From positions 1,178,001 through 1,242,000 of the forward strand of contig NZ_QWDC01000001.1 of assembly GCF_003432115.1 (NCBI RefSeq): 64,000 nt of DNA, given 5' to 3'. The notes beneath the pieces were generated by a model that saw nothing but the letters and a program-made list of their open reading frames with translations, was not told the DNA's origin and made no database searches. A program made the translations under genes and the position numbers. Source of the stretch: Mucilaginibacter conchicola. GTDB taxonomy: Bacteria; Bacteroidota; Bacteroidia; Sphingobacteriales; Sphingobacteriaceae. Positions 1 to 9,538 of the stretch are shown here, in pieces (position 1 is the first letter of the stretch; every line of letters begins with the position of its first letter).

Positions 1-1
1 A

Positions 2-1423
2 GACAAAGGTACCTATGGTACCGGCATGCGCGTTTACAATGGCTACCTTTATTTCAGCTCGGAGACCAATGTTTTCCGGATGAAACTCGGCTCCTCATCC
101 CATATCCCGCAAGGCGAACCTGAACTGGTGATTCACGACCCTGCGGGCCAGCACGAGCATGATAGCAAGCCATTGGCATTTGATGATGCCGGGCATATCT
201 ACGTGGCTTTTGGTGCGGCCTCAAACGCCTGCCAGGAAAAAAACCGCGTACCCGGCTCTAAAGGGATGAAAGGCTGCCCCCTATTGGATACCGCAGGCGG
301 TATATGGCAGTTTGATGCCAACAAATTAAATCAGCAACCCAAAGACGGTGTACGCTATGCCACCGGACTGCGCAGCGTTGTTGCGATGGACTGGAACCAC
401 GCCAACCAATGCTTGTATATAGTTGCCCATGGGCGCGATGACATGCACCTGCTTTTCCCGAAACAATTTAATGCCTGGCAAAGCGCGGTTTTACCCGCCG
501 AAGAATTTCTGCAGATAAAACCCGGAGCAGACGCAGGCTGGCCTTATTACTATTACGACCCGTACAAAAAGCAGCGCATGCTAAATCCCGAGTATGGTGG
601 TGATGGCAAAAAGGCAGGCCAGGGTGCAAAGTATATTCAACCACTGGTGGCCTTTCCCGCGCATTGGGCACCTAACGACCTGCTGTTTTATCGCGGCAGC
701 CAATTCCCGGCAAGGTATAAGAACGGGGCTTTTGTGGCTTTCCATGGTTCAACCAATCGCTCGCCATACCCTCAGGCAGGATACTGCATTGCGTTTGTGC
801 CATTTAAGAACGGCAAACCATCAGGCCACTGGGAGTTATTTGCTGATGGTTTTACAGGCAAACAGACCATCCTCAGCGCCAGTGAAGCGGCTTACCGCCC
901 AATGGGGCTTGCCGAAGTTCCTGACGGTTCACTACTCATCAGCGATACCGAAAAAGGGCGCATCTGGCGTGTAAGTTTCACCGGCAACAAAGCAGGCTTT
1001 AACCAAACCAACCTGCAGGCTATGCTGCGCAAAAAGCAACAGTTTTACCGCGACCCCAACCCTGTTAGTGACGACCGCAGCCGCAACATGCTCTCGCCGG
1101 GAGCTGCGCTTTATAAAAAGTATTGCATGAGCTGCCACCAGCCCAATGGCAAAGGCGATGGTAATTTGTTCCCACCTTTGGCAGGCTCTGAGTGGGTGGT
1201 TGGCGGCCCGTATGCCGAAAAACGTTTGGCTATACAAGCAGTTTTGAAGGGATTGCAGGGGCCGGTTACGGTTAAAGGCCATGCCTACAACAGCGTAATG
1301 CCATCATTCAGCCAGTTGAGTGATAAGCAGATTGCCCAGGTGCTCACTTACGTGCGCAGCCAGTTTGGCAATAATGCCAGCATGGTAACGGCCGAGGAAG
1401 TAAGATCTTTCAGAAAACCTTAA
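2..1423 (+). CDS. PQQ-type sugar dehydrogenase fused to C-terminal cytochrome c (5' partial)
   Basis: The reading frame is open to the first base of the window; the codons before the ATG at 26 read DKGTYGTG and fit the protein, so the true start lies upstream. Residues up to about 340 look like a soluble PQQ-dependent glucose/sorbosone dehydrogenase beta-propeller (for example the GLAEVPDGSLLISD stretch). The last ~100 residues form a class I cytochrome c: heme-binding CMSCH at 1124-1138 and a likely axial Met in the VMPSF stretch. By family, such proteins oxidise sugars or alcohols in the periplasm and pass electrons to the fused heme domain. The signal peptide would be in the missing part. 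The fold assignment is solid; the substrate is unknown. Confidence 0.82.
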   Translation, partial: DKGTYGTGMRVYNGYLYFSSETNVFRMKLGSSSHIPQGEPELVIHDPAGQHEHDSKPLAFDDAGHIYVAFGAASNACQEKNRVPGSKGMKGCPLLDTAGGIWQFDANKLNQQPKDGVRYATGLRSVVAMDWNHANQCLYIVAHGRDDMHLLFPKQFNAWQSAVLPAEEFLQIKPGADAGWPYYYYDPYKKQRMLNPEYGGDGKKAGQGAKYIQPLVAFPAHWAPNDLLFYRGSQFPARYKNGAFVAFHGSTNRSPYPQAGYCIAFVPFKNGKPSGHWELFADGFTGKQTILSASEAAYRPMGLAEVPDGSLLISDTEKGRIWRVSFTGNKAGFNQTNLQAMLRKKQQFYRDPNPVSDDRSRNMLSPGAALYKKYCMSCHQPNGKGDGNLFPPLAGSEWVVGGPYAEKRLAIQAVLKGLQGPVTVKGHAYNSVMPSFSQLSDKQIAQVLTYVRSQFGNNASMVTAEEVRSFRKP

Positions 1424-1470
1424 CAACATTTTTGGGGTTAATGCATCTTACAACAGAAGAAATTTTATAA

Positions 1471-2706
1471 ATGAACATATTTGCTATTATTACCGCCCTG
1501 TGCGCGGTAAGTACATTATTCAGTTACATAAACGCCCGCTGGATACGCCTGCCCGGCGTAATCGGCGTAATGCTGCTGGCCATAATTGCAGCTGTACTAA
1601 CACTGGTGGCGGGCAAATCCTTCCCGGTTATCAGCGGCTTTCTGCATAACCTGGCCGGTGAAATAGATTTTTCAAAAACCCTGCTCGATGTACTCCTGGG
1701 CTTTTTACTGTTTGCAAGTGCCCTGCATTTTGATATTAACCGGCTTAAAGATGGTTTAGGCGCAGTGATCACCATCAGCACTGTTGGGGTAATATTGTCT
1801 ACACTGATATTTGCGGGATTGTTATTTGAACTGGCCCCGCTTTTGGGCATGCAGATACCGTTTATTTACTGCCTGTTGTTCGGTGCCCTGGTATCACCTA
1901 CCGATGCTGTGGCAGTTGCGGCATTGCTCAAAAATTCAAAAATGCCCACAAGGCTGGAAACCATCATTTCCGGCGAATCCCTTTTTAACGATGGCATAGG
2001 GCTGGTACTCTTCGTCACATTTTTAGAACTGGCCGAAACGCCCGATAAATCTTTCCACCTGCAGGAAGCGGCTATACTCTTCAGTAAAGAGGTATTTGGC
2101 GGCCTGGCGCTCGGTATTATAACCGGATGGATAGCCTATAAACTTATGCGTTCCATTACTGATTTTCAGACCATCGTGCTTATTTCATTAACGCTTGTAA
2201 TGGCTATCTCGGCAATAGGCAGTGCGCTGCATGTATCAGTACCGCTGGCTGTTGTTGCAGCAGGTTTATTGGTTGGCAGCCATCCCATCGGCGTAGAAGA
2301 AAACTCGCCTACCAATGATTACCTCGGCCGTATATGGAAGCTGCTCGACGATCTTTTAAACACCATCCTGTTTGTAATGATAGGCCTGCAACTGGTTGGC
2401 ATCACCATAAACAACAGTTACCTGCTTATTGGCTCGGTAGCAATAATTTTATTGTTGATGGCCCGGGCGCTCAGCATTATCCTACCCGTGGTTTTACTAA
2501 GGCGCACCTTAAAATTGAAATACAACAGTATCACTATACTTACCTGGGGTGGCTTGCGTGGCGGTATTTCTGTGGCGCTGGCTTTGTCGTTGCCCGAGTC
2601 GCCTTACCGCGCGGTTATACTTGGCGGCAGCTTTATCATTGTTGTTTTCTCTGTAATGGTACAAGGCTTAACGCTCAATAAAGTGGTAAACAAACTGCTT
2701 GGTTAA
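1471..2706 (+). CDS. CPA1-family Na+/H+ antiporter
   Basis: This is a 411-residue integral membrane protein with about 11-12 hydrophobic segments. Family motifs include SPTDAVAV, FNDGIGLVLF, which carries the ion-binding Asp, and WGGLRGGISVALALSLP near the C terminus, the signature of NhaP/NhaK-type antiporters. By family it exchanges cytoplasmic Na+ (or K+) for protons in pH and salt homeostasis. It starts 48 nt after the preceding cytochrome gene and may be cotranscribed with it. No cytoplasmic C-terminal regulatory domain is present, so this is the short form. Confidence in the family is high; ion preference cannot be read from the sequence. Confidence 0.9.
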   Translation: MNIFAIITALCAVSTLFSYINARWIRLPGVIGVMLLAIIAAVLTLVAGKSFPVISGFLHNLAGEIDFSKTLLDVLLGFLLFASALHFDINRLKDGLGAVITISTVGVILSTLIFAGLLFELAPLLGMQIPFIYCLLFGALVSPTDAVAVAALLKNSKMPTRLETIISGESLFNDGIGLVLFVTFLELAETPDKSFHLQEAAILFSKEVFGGLALGIITGWIAYKLMRSITDFQTIVLISLTLVMAISAIGSALHVSVPLAVVAAGLLVGSHPIGVEENSPTNDYLGRIWKLLDDLLNTILFVMIGLQLVGITINNSYLLIGSVAIILLLMARALSIILPVVLLRRTLKLKYNSITILTWGGLRGGISVALALSLPESPYRAVILGGSFIIVVFSVMVQGLTLNKVVNKLLG

Positions 2707-2722
2707 AACACCACGAAGACGT

Positions 2723-3583
2723 TTACAGGATCAGCTTCAAAACGTTTGACAGTATAGGGTTATGGTCTTCGGCGCGCCAGTTAACATATATATCTGTTTT
2801 AAAAGGCAGTTGTATAAAACGGATGCCGGGGCTTTCGTGGTACAGGTAAGAATCGGGCAGGATAGCTATGCCAAGGCCTTTCCTCACCAGCGCCATAATG
2901 GTTGAGCCAAACTCCGACAGCAGGAAAACATTGGGCGAAAACTCGTACGACCTGAAAATTTGCTTAATGATATCACTGTAGCTGCTCCCCTCGTCTTTTA
3001 CCGGCAATATAAACTTTTGCTGCGCGAGGTTTTCGGTAGAAAGGTCTTTGATCGTTTTGTATGGATGACCTTCCGGCACTACCAGCGCCAGGTGATCGGT
3101 ATGGATCTTTTTTGATTTTATCTCGCTGTGTTTGTTCACATCACGGGTAATGGCAAGATCTATCTTGTAATTGGTCAGATACTCCTGCTGATTTTCATAG
3201 GGCAGTTGCACCAACTCCACGCTCAACTGCGGAAACTCTTTTGAGATACGCGCCAGTATATCGGGCATCAGTGAGCCGGATATAGAATCGGGATGCGCTA
3301 TGCGGATGGTACCACGTTCGCCCAGGTGGATCTGTTTGGCAAACTGGTGTATAAATTCCATCTCGCCCAGTTCTACTTCCCATTTTTCTTTCAGGAATTT
3401 TCCGGCGGGCGTAAGTTTAACGTTTCGTTTGTTGCGTTCAAACAATTGCAGGCCCAACTCAGCCTCCAACGACTGGATCTGCCGTGTTAATGCCGATTGG
3501 GTTATATTCATCTTCCCAGCTGTATTCCAGTAGTGTAACTCGCGCGAGAGCGCTAAAAAGTATCTTATTTGCTGCAGATCCAT
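2723..3583 (-). CDS. LysR-family transcriptional regulator
   Basis: The 286-residue protein has a winged HTH at residues 1-60 (start MDLQQIRYFLALSREL) and a periplasmic-binding-like effector domain from about residue 90. It is divergent from the GNAT/EamA pair at 3656, with only 72 nt between the two starts. LysR proteins commonly regulate the divergent neighbour, so control of the acetyltransferase and exporter is a reasonable inference. The effector is unknown. The gene converges tail-to-tail with the antiporter gene, with 16 nt between them. Confidence 0.92.
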   Translation of the reverse strand: MDLQQIRYFLALSRELHYWNTAGKMNITQSALTRQIQSLEAELGLQLFERNKRNVKLTPAGKFLKEKWEVELGEMEFIHQFAKQIHLGERGTIRIAHPDSISGSLMPDILARISKEFPQLSVELVQLPYENQQEYLTNYKIDLAITRDVNKHSEIKSKKIHTDHLALVVPEGHPYKTIKDLSTENLAQQKFILPVKDEGSSYSDIIKQIFRSYEFSPNVFLLSEFGSTIMALVRKGLGIAILPDSYLYHESPGIRFIQLPFKTDIYVNWRAEDHNPILSNVLKLIL

Positions 3584-3643
3584 TAATGCAAATTACGCAT
3601 TACAGGATGATTAAATAGCATTTTATTGCATTTGTTAGCATCG

Positions 3644-3651
3644 TAATTTTG
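3644..3651 (+). promoter_or_regulatory. Bacteroidota -7 box TAATTTTG of the GNAT gene
   Basis: An exact TAnnTTTG match. Its final G is 5 nt before the ATG at 3656, so the transcript would start at or next to the start codon (leaderless or nearly so). Confidence 0.6.
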
Positions 3652-3655
3652 AGGC

Positions 3656-4192
3656 ATGGAAAATATCAGGATAGCAAGGGTAACTATCGATGAGGCGAGT
3701 GAGCTTAGGCAGATCAGCATAGATACATTTTGTGAAACTTTTGAGCACCTTAACTCAAAAGAGAACATGGCGCATTATCTAAAAAACAGCCTTTCTGTAG
3801 AAAAACTAACCAGCGAACTGCTTAATGATGGTTCTCAGTTCTGGTTCGCTATCCTTGATGATGCCATCATTGGTTACCTAAAGATTAACACCGGCCTGGC
3901 ACAGGTAGAACCCCTTGGCAATGACCACCTGGAGATTGAGCGCATCTATGTAAAACACGCGTACCTTGGTAAAAAAGTGGGGCAACTGCTTTACGATAAG
4001 GCTATCCAAATTGCCCAAGATTTAGCGGCTAATTACGTATGGCTTGGTGTGTGGGAAGATAACGAGCGCGCCAAACGCTTTTACCACAAAAATGGCTTCA
4101 CTGCTTTTGACAAACATGTTTTTAAACTGGGCGATGATGAACAGACCGATATCCTGATGAAAAAACCATTGAACGCAACTACATCTAATTAA
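3656..4192 (+). CDS. GNAT-family N-acetyltransferase
   Basis: The 178-residue protein has the GNAT fold pattern: EIERIYVKHAYLGKKVGQLL is the acetyl-CoA pyrophosphate loop (motif A, R/Q-x-x-G-x-G/A-like), followed by WLGVWEDNERAKRFYHKNGF (motif B). This is close to the RimI/PaiA-like spermidine or small-amine acetyltransferase group, so the substrate may be a polyamine or another amine, but that is inference. The EamA exporter follows 8 nt later and should be in the same transcript. The start is supported by a -7 box directly upstream. Confidence 0.87.
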   Translation: MENIRIARVTIDEASELRQISIDTFCETFEHLNSKENMAHYLKNSLSVEKLTSELLNDGSQFWFAILDDAIIGYLKINTGLAQVEPLGNDHLEIERIYVKHAYLGKKVGQLLYDKAIQIAQDLAANYVWLGVWEDNERAKRFYHKNGFTAFDKHVFKLGDDEQTDILMKKPLNATTSN

Positions 4193-4200
4193 GTAAAGCC

Positions 4201-5076
4201 ATGGAGAAAAAGCACATATTTCTTATCCTTTTGATCGTAGGCACTGCATTTTGGGGTATATCATTTTCAGTTACTAAACTGGCTATCGGTAATTACTCGT
4301 CGTCGCTTTTTATGTTTTACCGTTTTTTGGGTGCAACCATAGTTCTATCTGTCATTTTTTGGAAAGAGGTAAAGAAAACAAGCCTTTCGTCGTTGTTGGT
4401 GGGTGCGGGGTTAGCTATCCCTCTATGTTTTGGCATTTACCTGCAAACGCTGGGTATTACGCATACATCGGCATCGCAATGCTCATTTGTGGCGGGCAGT
4501 TGTGTGGTGATCATCCCTGTGCTTAAGTTGCTTTTTTATCGCAAGGCTGCACCCTTAAAAATATGGGTGGCTGCCGTTATTGCGTTATGCGGCTTGTTTG
4601 TAATTTCCATAAAAGAAAACTTTAACATCAGCATCGGCGACCTGTATACCATTACCGGTTCATTCGGTTTCTCTATTTACCTTATCATGGTTGAGAGGCA
4701 AGCCGCTGTACGAAATTTGATCAGTACCATAGTACCCATGTTTGCCATGAGCACCGTGCTGGCCTTTATACTTGCCTTATCGCAAAGCGACGGTAACTGG
4801 ATGCCTGCAAACCAAACTTTTTGGCTGGGCATAGCTTTTTGTGCGCTGTTTTCAACGGCGTATATGTACACGGTATCTAACATATCGCAACGCTACATCA
4901 GCGCCGAAAAAGTGGCCATCATCTACCTGTTTGAACCTGTATTTGGTGCCATCACTGCCGTATTTATGCTGGGCGAGAGTATCTCGTGGCGTATTCTGTT
5001 AGGCGGATGTTTAATTTTTGCGGCAACGGTAATATCTGAAGTAAAGTTTAAAAAGCCCGCACTGGTGGTGGAATAA
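4201..5076 (+). CDS. DMT-superfamily transporter (EamA family)
   Basis: The 291-residue protein has ten predicted transmembrane helices arranged as two EamA repeats, each with the usual end of repeat (…FGIYLQTLGITHTSAS and …YLFEPVFGAITAVFMLGE). By family it exports or imports small metabolites such as amino acids or purines across the inner membrane. It lies 8 nt behind the GNAT gene, so acetylation and efflux of the same compound is possible but unproven. The divergent LysR gene is the obvious candidate regulator. Confidence 0.9.
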   Translation: MEKKHIFLILLIVGTAFWGISFSVTKLAIGNYSSSLFMFYRFLGATIVLSVIFWKEVKKTSLSSLLVGAGLAIPLCFGIYLQTLGITHTSASQCSFVAGSCVVIIPVLKLLFYRKAAPLKIWVAAVIALCGLFVISIKENFNISIGDLYTITGSFGFSIYLIMVERQAAVRNLISTIVPMFAMSTVLAFILALSQSDGNWMPANQTFWLGIAFCALFSTAYMYTVSNISQRYISAEKVAIIYLFEPVFGAITAVFMLGESISWRILLGGCLIFAATVISEVKFKKPALVVE

Positions 5077-5135
5077 GTTTTTTGATATCCCGATAAATGC
5101 GCTTTACTTTGGGCGATAAAGCGCACGAGCCATTT

Positions 5136-5699
5136 ATGACCCTTGATGATATTTTAGACCGATTTTATCCCCTGCCCGATGCTTCAAAACAAGCCATCAG
5201 GGATTTGGTAAAAGATGTGCGCTACCCCAAAGGCCACATCCTGTTAACTGCCGATAAAGTGGAGCGGTATATCTATTTCATCAGCAAAGGTATGGTTAGG
5301 GCTTATGCCGATACCCCGAACGGGCAGGTGACCTTTTGGTTTGGCGCCGAAGGCGATGTGGCCCTTACCATGAACAGTTATATCGCCGGCCAAACGAGCT
5401 ATGAAGACATTGAGCTGCTGGAAGACTGCAACCTGTATCGCATCGACATAAAAAAACTAAAGCAGTTGTATCAGCAGGATATCCACCTGGCCAACTGGGG
5501 CCGCAAATTTACCGAACGCGAGCTGGTGCGCACCGAAGAACGCCTGATAGCCATGCAGTTTAAAACTGCCGAAGAACGCTATACCGATCTTATCAACAAA
5601 AATCCCGACCTGCTTTTGCGCGTGCAGTTAGGGCATATCGCCTCGTATCTGGGCATATCCCAGGTGAGCCTGAGCCGCATCAGGGCAGCCCGCCGCTGA
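5136..5699 (+). CDS. Crp/Fnr-family transcriptional regulator
   Basis: A 187-residue protein read from the ATG at 5136. A longer frame opens at 5097, but a -7-like element (TTACTTTG, 5104-5111) lies inside that extension and residue 14 (MTLDDILDRF) begins the conserved fold, so the downstream Met is preferred. It has an N-terminal cyclic-nucleotide-binding-type beta roll (about 10-115) and a C-terminal HTH (VQLGHIASYLGISQVSLSRI). No Fnr-type cysteine cluster is visible. Many Bacteroidota have such orphan cNMP-fold regulators controlling an adjacent gene; here the SMR exporter follows 70 nt downstream on the same strand. Confidence 0.85.
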   Translation: MTLDDILDRFYPLPDASKQAIRDLVKDVRYPKGHILLTADKVERYIYFISKGMVRAYADTPNGQVTFWFGAEGDVALTMNSYIAGQTSYEDIELLEDCNLYRIDIKKLKQLYQQDIHLANWGRKFTERELVRTEERLIAMQFKTAEERYTDLINKNPDLLLRVQLGHIASYLGISQVSLSRIRAARR

Positions 5700-5769
5700 T
5701 TTCATTTTTTAACATTTGTAAAATTTTAAGCGCCCACAGTTCATCACCTTTGTGGCAAATAAAAATTAT

Positions 5770-6096
5770 ATGAACTGGTTACTGGTTATTATTGGTGGTT
5801 TGTTTGAGATACTGTTTGCATCGTGCCTGGGTAAGGTGAGGCAAACCAGCGGTACCGAAATGTATTTGTGGTTTGCAGGTTTCCTGGTATCGCTAATTGC
5901 GAGCATGGGTTTATTGATGAAAGCTACCCAAACCCTGCCCATTGGTACAGCTTACGCCGTTTGGACGGGCATTGGCGCGGTAGGTTCGGTTATTGTGGGC
6001 ATCATCATATTTAAAGAACCGGCAACCTTTTGGCGCCTGTTCTTTATCACTACACTTATCGGTTCAATTGTGGGGCTAAAGGTGGTTAGCCATTAA
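5770..6096 (+). CDS. sugE: Small multidrug resistance (SMR) family exporter, SugE/Gdx-like
   Basis: A 108-residue protein with four transmembrane helices. The essential membrane Glu sits in GGLFEILFAS of helix 1, and TAYAVWTGIGAVGSVIVGI in helix 3 matches the Gdx (SugE) subtype, which exports guanidinium, better than the EmrE subtype. The ATG at 5770 is preferred over an in-frame GTG at 5752, because the GTG overlaps a -7-like CACCTTTG (5745-5752) that would give an 18-nt leader. I see no guanidine riboswitch in the short upstream gap. The preceding Crp/Fnr gene may regulate it. Confidence 0.82.
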   Translation: MNWLLVIIGGLFEILFASCLGKVRQTSGTEMYLWFAGFLVSLIASMGLLMKATQTLPIGTAYAVWTGIGAVGSVIVGIIIFKEPATFWRLFFITTLIGSIVGLKVVSH

Positions 6097-6108
6097 CCAA
6101 CCGGCGTA

Positions 6109-7065
6109 TTAGTCGGCTTCTTTTGCCAGCCATGATACCTGTTGCTGAGGGTTGTGCTCCTGCCCAATAATATTCCTATACAGATCGGGGCGGCGGGCAT
6201 TAAGATAGCGGGTACCACCAGCGAGGGCTATCTTATCGTGATGCAGTTCGGCTATGGTAAAATCGTTATCGAGTGCAGTACACTCGGCCAATACATCCCC
6301 AAACGGATCAATGATCATTGAGTGGCCGTTCTTGAGCTGGTCATCATCCATACCTACGGCATTAGAGAAAATACAGAACACGGCATTATCATAAGCACGG
6401 GCAGGCAGCCATTTCATGAGCCACTTACGGCCTTTTAAACCCTCAAACTCTTCGCGAAGCGTGGTTGGATCATTTTTTCGGTTTTCCCAAAGTTTGGGGT
6501 CAACAAAGCCTGCACCCGGTCGGGTTGATGGTGTACACATGGTAACGTGCGGCATCAATATGATCTCGGCACCTAAAAGTTTTGTGGCTCTTACATTTTC
6601 AATAATGTTGTTATCGTAACAGATAAGCATCCCTATCTTCCAGCCCTTCCAATCAAATACACAATAGCTGTTGCCCGGCGTAATGTGAGGATTGATAAAA
6701 GGATGCAGCTTTCGATATTTTGCCACCAGACCGTTGCCATCAACACATACATAAGCTTTAAATATGTTGTCATCTTCATCGCGCTCAAAAAATCCTGCAC
6801 ATACGGCCACGTTGTGCTCGGCGGCGATCTTAGTGAGTGCGGCAACGCTTGGGCCATCAGGAATATATTCAGAAATGTCTAAAAGCTCTTCCCGGCTCAG
6901 GTTACGGGCAAAGGTATAGCCGGATACAGAGCATTCATGAAAAGCTACCAGCTCTGCCCCTTTTGCCGATGCCTGCCTGCATATACCATCTATCGCTTTT
7001 AAATTATAGGTTTTGTCACCGCTGGCGTTCTCAAATTGTGCTGTTGCTACTTTTAAAGTTTTCAT
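6109..7065 (-). CDS. Carbon-nitrogen hydrolase (nitrilase superfamily)
   Basis: The 318-residue protein carries a complete nitrilase-superfamily triad: Glu44 (AFHECSVSGY), Lys119 (KYRKLHPF) and Cys149 (MLICYDNNI). Enzymes of this branch hydrolyse amides or N-carbamoyl groups (amidase or N-carbamoylputrescine amidase type) in the cytoplasm. The exact substrate cannot be assigned. The insertion around residues 170-215 (LWENRKNDPTTLREE region) is typical of a Bacteroidota/Proteobacteria subgroup usually annotated only as nitrilase family. It lies 60 nt from an AraC gene on the same strand, which may regulate it. Confidence 0.88.
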   Translation of the reverse strand: MKTLKVATAQFENASGDKTYNLKAIDGICRQASAKGAELVAFHECSVSGYTFARNLSREELLDISEYIPDGPSVAALTKIAAEHNVAVCAGFFERDEDDNIFKAYVCVDGNGLVAKYRKLHPFINPHITPGNSYCVFDWKGWKIGMLICYDNNIIENVRATKLLGAEIILMPHVTMCTPSTRPGAGFVDPKLWENRKNDPTTLREEFEGLKGRKWLMKWLPARAYDNAVFCIFSNAVGMDDDQLKNGHSMIIDPFGDVLAECTALDNDFTIAELHHDKIALAGGTRYLNARRPDLYRNIIGQEHNPQQQVSWLAKEAD

Positions 7066-7125
7066 GGTTTTTTATTACAAACTTAAGGCGGTTACCATTA
7101 GCCAAATTGTAAAAAACCGAACAGC

Positions 7126-7935
7126 TTAATCTTTACGCAATGTGAAAAGGTTTAAAGCCAGCGACTGGCGCTGAGCGGCAAACTCTGAGGGTGTTGTACC
7201 AGTTAAAGCTTTAAAATCGTGGTTTAAATGCGCCTGGTCAAAGTATCCGGCACGATAAGCCTGTACAGTTAATGTGCTTGCATCATCAGCAGCCTGCAAG
7301 CTTTTAATAAAGCTGAGCATACGGGTAATGCGTGCAAACTTTTTAGGCGACATACCTATGTGCTCTTTAAACTTCTTCTCGAGGTAACGTTCGCTAAAAC
7401 CAGTAAAGTTGCTGAACCCGGCCGAGTTTACATTGCCATTCAGCTTACGTACATGCTCAATAGTAGCTGCAAGCAAGCTTTCGGTGGCCATCAGCCTATC
7501 TGTTAATAAACGGCCAAACAGTTTATCGGCTTTTGTAAGCCTGGTGGTTATATCAATGGGATATAGCAACGCTTTGGCATCGTTGATAAAAGCAGGGCTA
7601 AACAGAACTTCGTCATTTAATATCTCGTTATTGAGCACTTGTGCTGGTGCCCGCATCAGCGACGATAGCCCGTAAGGATGCATCACTGCAATAAGCAGCT
7701 TTACATTTTCAGATGCATAAATAACACGGTGAGTATCTATCTGCCCGTAAGCAAAAATGGCCGGGTAAGGGTTTTTATGCAGTGCATCGGCATATAAACT
7801 ACCTTCGCAGCAAAAAGCTATGCCGGGGTTGCCATCACTAAACATACGCAGTTGCCCGCCTACGGTAGCTGGTTTCTGCACCCATAAGTAGTGTTTAATG
7901 TAAAGCGCAAGCTGTGGTGCCGGTAAAACCTGCAT
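7126..7935 (-). CDS. AraC-family regulator with DUF6597-like N-terminal domain
   Basis: The 269-residue protein has an N-terminal ~120-residue sensor region resembling DUF6597 and a C-terminal pair of helix-turn-helix motifs (GFSERYLEKKFKEHIGMSPK followed by AYRAGYFDQAHLNHDFKALTG). The start at 7935 is supported by an exact -7 box 17 nt upstream. It lies upstream of and codirectional with the nitrilase gene, a natural target. The ligand is unknown. Confidence 0.9.
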   Translation of the reverse strand: MQVLPAPQLALYIKHYLWVQKPATVGGQLRMFSDGNPGIAFCCEGSLYADALHKNPYPAIFAYGQIDTHRVIYASENVKLLIAVMHPYGLSSLMRAPAQVLNNEILNDEVLFSPAFINDAKALLYPIDITTRLTKADKLFGRLLTDRLMATESLLAATIEHVRKLNGNVNSAGFSNFTGFSERYLEKKFKEHIGMSPKKFARITRMLSFIKSLQAADDASTLTVQAYRAGYFDQAHLNHDFKALTGTTPSEFAAQRQSLALNLFTLRKD

Positions 7936-7951
7936 ATCAACCGATTTTTAT

Positions 7952-7959
7952 CAAATATA
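7952..7959 (-). promoter_or_regulatory. -7 box TATATTTG of the AraC gene
   Basis: Exact TAnnTTTG on the minus strand, 17 nt before the start codon, implying a leader of roughly 12 nt. Confidence 0.6.
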
Positions 7960-8082
7960 ACATTATCCGGGCAGACGTATTCTTGTTCCGTTTTGTTACA
8001 ACCTTCAATACCGGCATTAATTATAGAGCAACCTTGGGTGCAATAAATCCGTAATACACCAAAAAAAGACCATCTTTACCGG

Positions 8083-9375
8083 ATGCCCATAGCTCTATCT
8101 ACCTACGTTCGTAAGGGTATTGGTCAAATCAGCAGCAACTGGCGCAAGCTGATAGGCCATACTACCGATTTCTCACTGGAGTCGCGCGTTTTCCATTCTA
8201 TCAGTTTGGGCATGATATTGCTTACGGCAGTGTATGTGCCTTATAACCTGTACGCCGGGTTAAGGATTGCAGCATTATCCTGCATCATTATTGGTTCTTT
8301 TTTCTTTTATCAGTATTACTTCTCAAGATTCAAAAGCGTCCCCTATCGTAGTTTTCTGTTTGGTTTGCTTGGGCTTATCATACTCCCCATTAACTATTTT
8401 ATAAATGCAGGCATTGCCGGGTCTACCGATTTGATCTGGCCCGGCTTTTTATTACTGCTGCTTACTATTTGCCCAAAGCGCCATCATGTTGCATGGGTAA
8501 TTACCTACCTGGTGGTATTTGTAGTTGTACATTTTATAGAGTACCTATATCCGCAGTTGGTGCAATACCCTTTCCATTATGGCAAGGGGCAATTTATTGA
8601 CCGTATTACGGCCTTCCCTATGCCGGTTGTAGGCATGGCTATAGTGGTTGGCTTATTTAGAAGAAGTTACGACCGCGAAAAAGCCAAAGTTGAGCAGCGC
8701 GACGCTGAGAAAGGCCGTCTGTTATCCATCCTTTCGCATGATTTCAGGGCACCGCTGATCCATATAGGCCATTACCTGGAATTACTGAATGATCCATCAC
8801 TATCACAGGCAGAGCGCAGCACCATGGAGCAAAAACTCCGCGAAGCCAACGACCAAACTCTGCACCTGGTAACTAATCTGTTGTATTGGTCGCGCTCGCA
8901 AATGGATGGTACATCGGTAGAAATAGCTGATCTTTCCCTATCTAATACCTTAAAAAATCCACTGGCAATAGCCGCAGTGCTGGCCGCGCATAAAAATATC
9001 AACTTTGTACAAAATATTGATCCCGATACCCTCGTAGCAGGCGATGCCGATATGCTGCAATTAGTGGTACGAAACGTGTTGCAAAATGCCGTGAAATTTA
9101 CTCCGGCGGGCGGCACTATCAGGATAAGGTCCATGGTTGAGGCCGATACCTGCCAGATCATTATTAGCGATACCGGCGCCGGCATGTCGCCACAGCAACT
9201 GGCAACCGTATTTAACGGCAACCCTAAGCCTACCTACGGCACCGAGAACGAAAAAGGTGTTGGTTTGGGGCTGATGATATGCAAAGAATTTATGGAGCAC
9301 CAGGATGGTAGCATTTCTGCCGATAGCACACCCTGCGAAGGTTCAGTTTTCACAATAGAGATCCCGCTCGCCTGA
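8083..9375 (+). CDS. Membrane sensor histidine kinase
   Basis: The 430-residue protein has about six transmembrane helices (residues 40-195) with almost no periplasmic domain, so it probably senses within the membrane. A short coiled linker leads to the H box LLSILSHDFRAPLIHI (phospho-acceptor His219), then a HATPase_c domain with N box NVLQNAVKFTP and G boxes DTGAGMSP and GVGLGLMICKEFM. No receiver or response-regulator gene is adjacent, so it is an orphan kinase in this window. The signal is unknown. Confidence 0.9.
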   Translation: MPIALSTYVRKGIGQISSNWRKLIGHTTDFSLESRVFHSISLGMILLTAVYVPYNLYAGLRIAALSCIIIGSFFFYQYYFSRFKSVPYRSFLFGLLGLIILPINYFINAGIAGSTDLIWPGFLLLLLTICPKRHHVAWVITYLVVFVVVHFIEYLYPQLVQYPFHYGKGQFIDRITAFPMPVVGMAIVVGLFRRSYDREKAKVEQRDAEKGRLLSILSHDFRAPLIHIGHYLELLNDPSLSQAERSTMEQKLREANDQTLHLVTNLLYWSRSQMDGTSVEIADLSLSNTLKNPLAIAAVLAAHKNINFVQNIDPDTLVAGDADMLQLVVRNVLQNAVKFTPAGGTIRIRSMVEADTCQIIISDTGAGMSPQQLATVFNGNPKPTYGTENEKGVGLGLMICKEFMEHQDGSISADSTPCEGSVFTIEIPLA

Positions 9376-9538
9376 ATCCTAAATAGCAAAAAAGCCGGCT
9401 ATTTCTGCACGGCTTATATGTGGTAAACGCTAAATTTTGCAGATTAGTTCGTCAAAAAAAATATAGTTCAAAATCTTCGGAATATCTATTTGGCCTGCTT
9501 ATTTTCGGTTACTACCCAAGCAAAAACAGGAACCAATT

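Noticed and set aside
5700..5769. Guanidine riboswitch upstream of the SMR exporter
   Set aside because: The gap is only 70 nt and contains no recognisable guanidine aptamer motif.
9392..9415. AAGCCG…CGGCTT hairpin after the sensor kinase gene at 8083
   Set aside because: No T-run follows; too weak to call a terminator.
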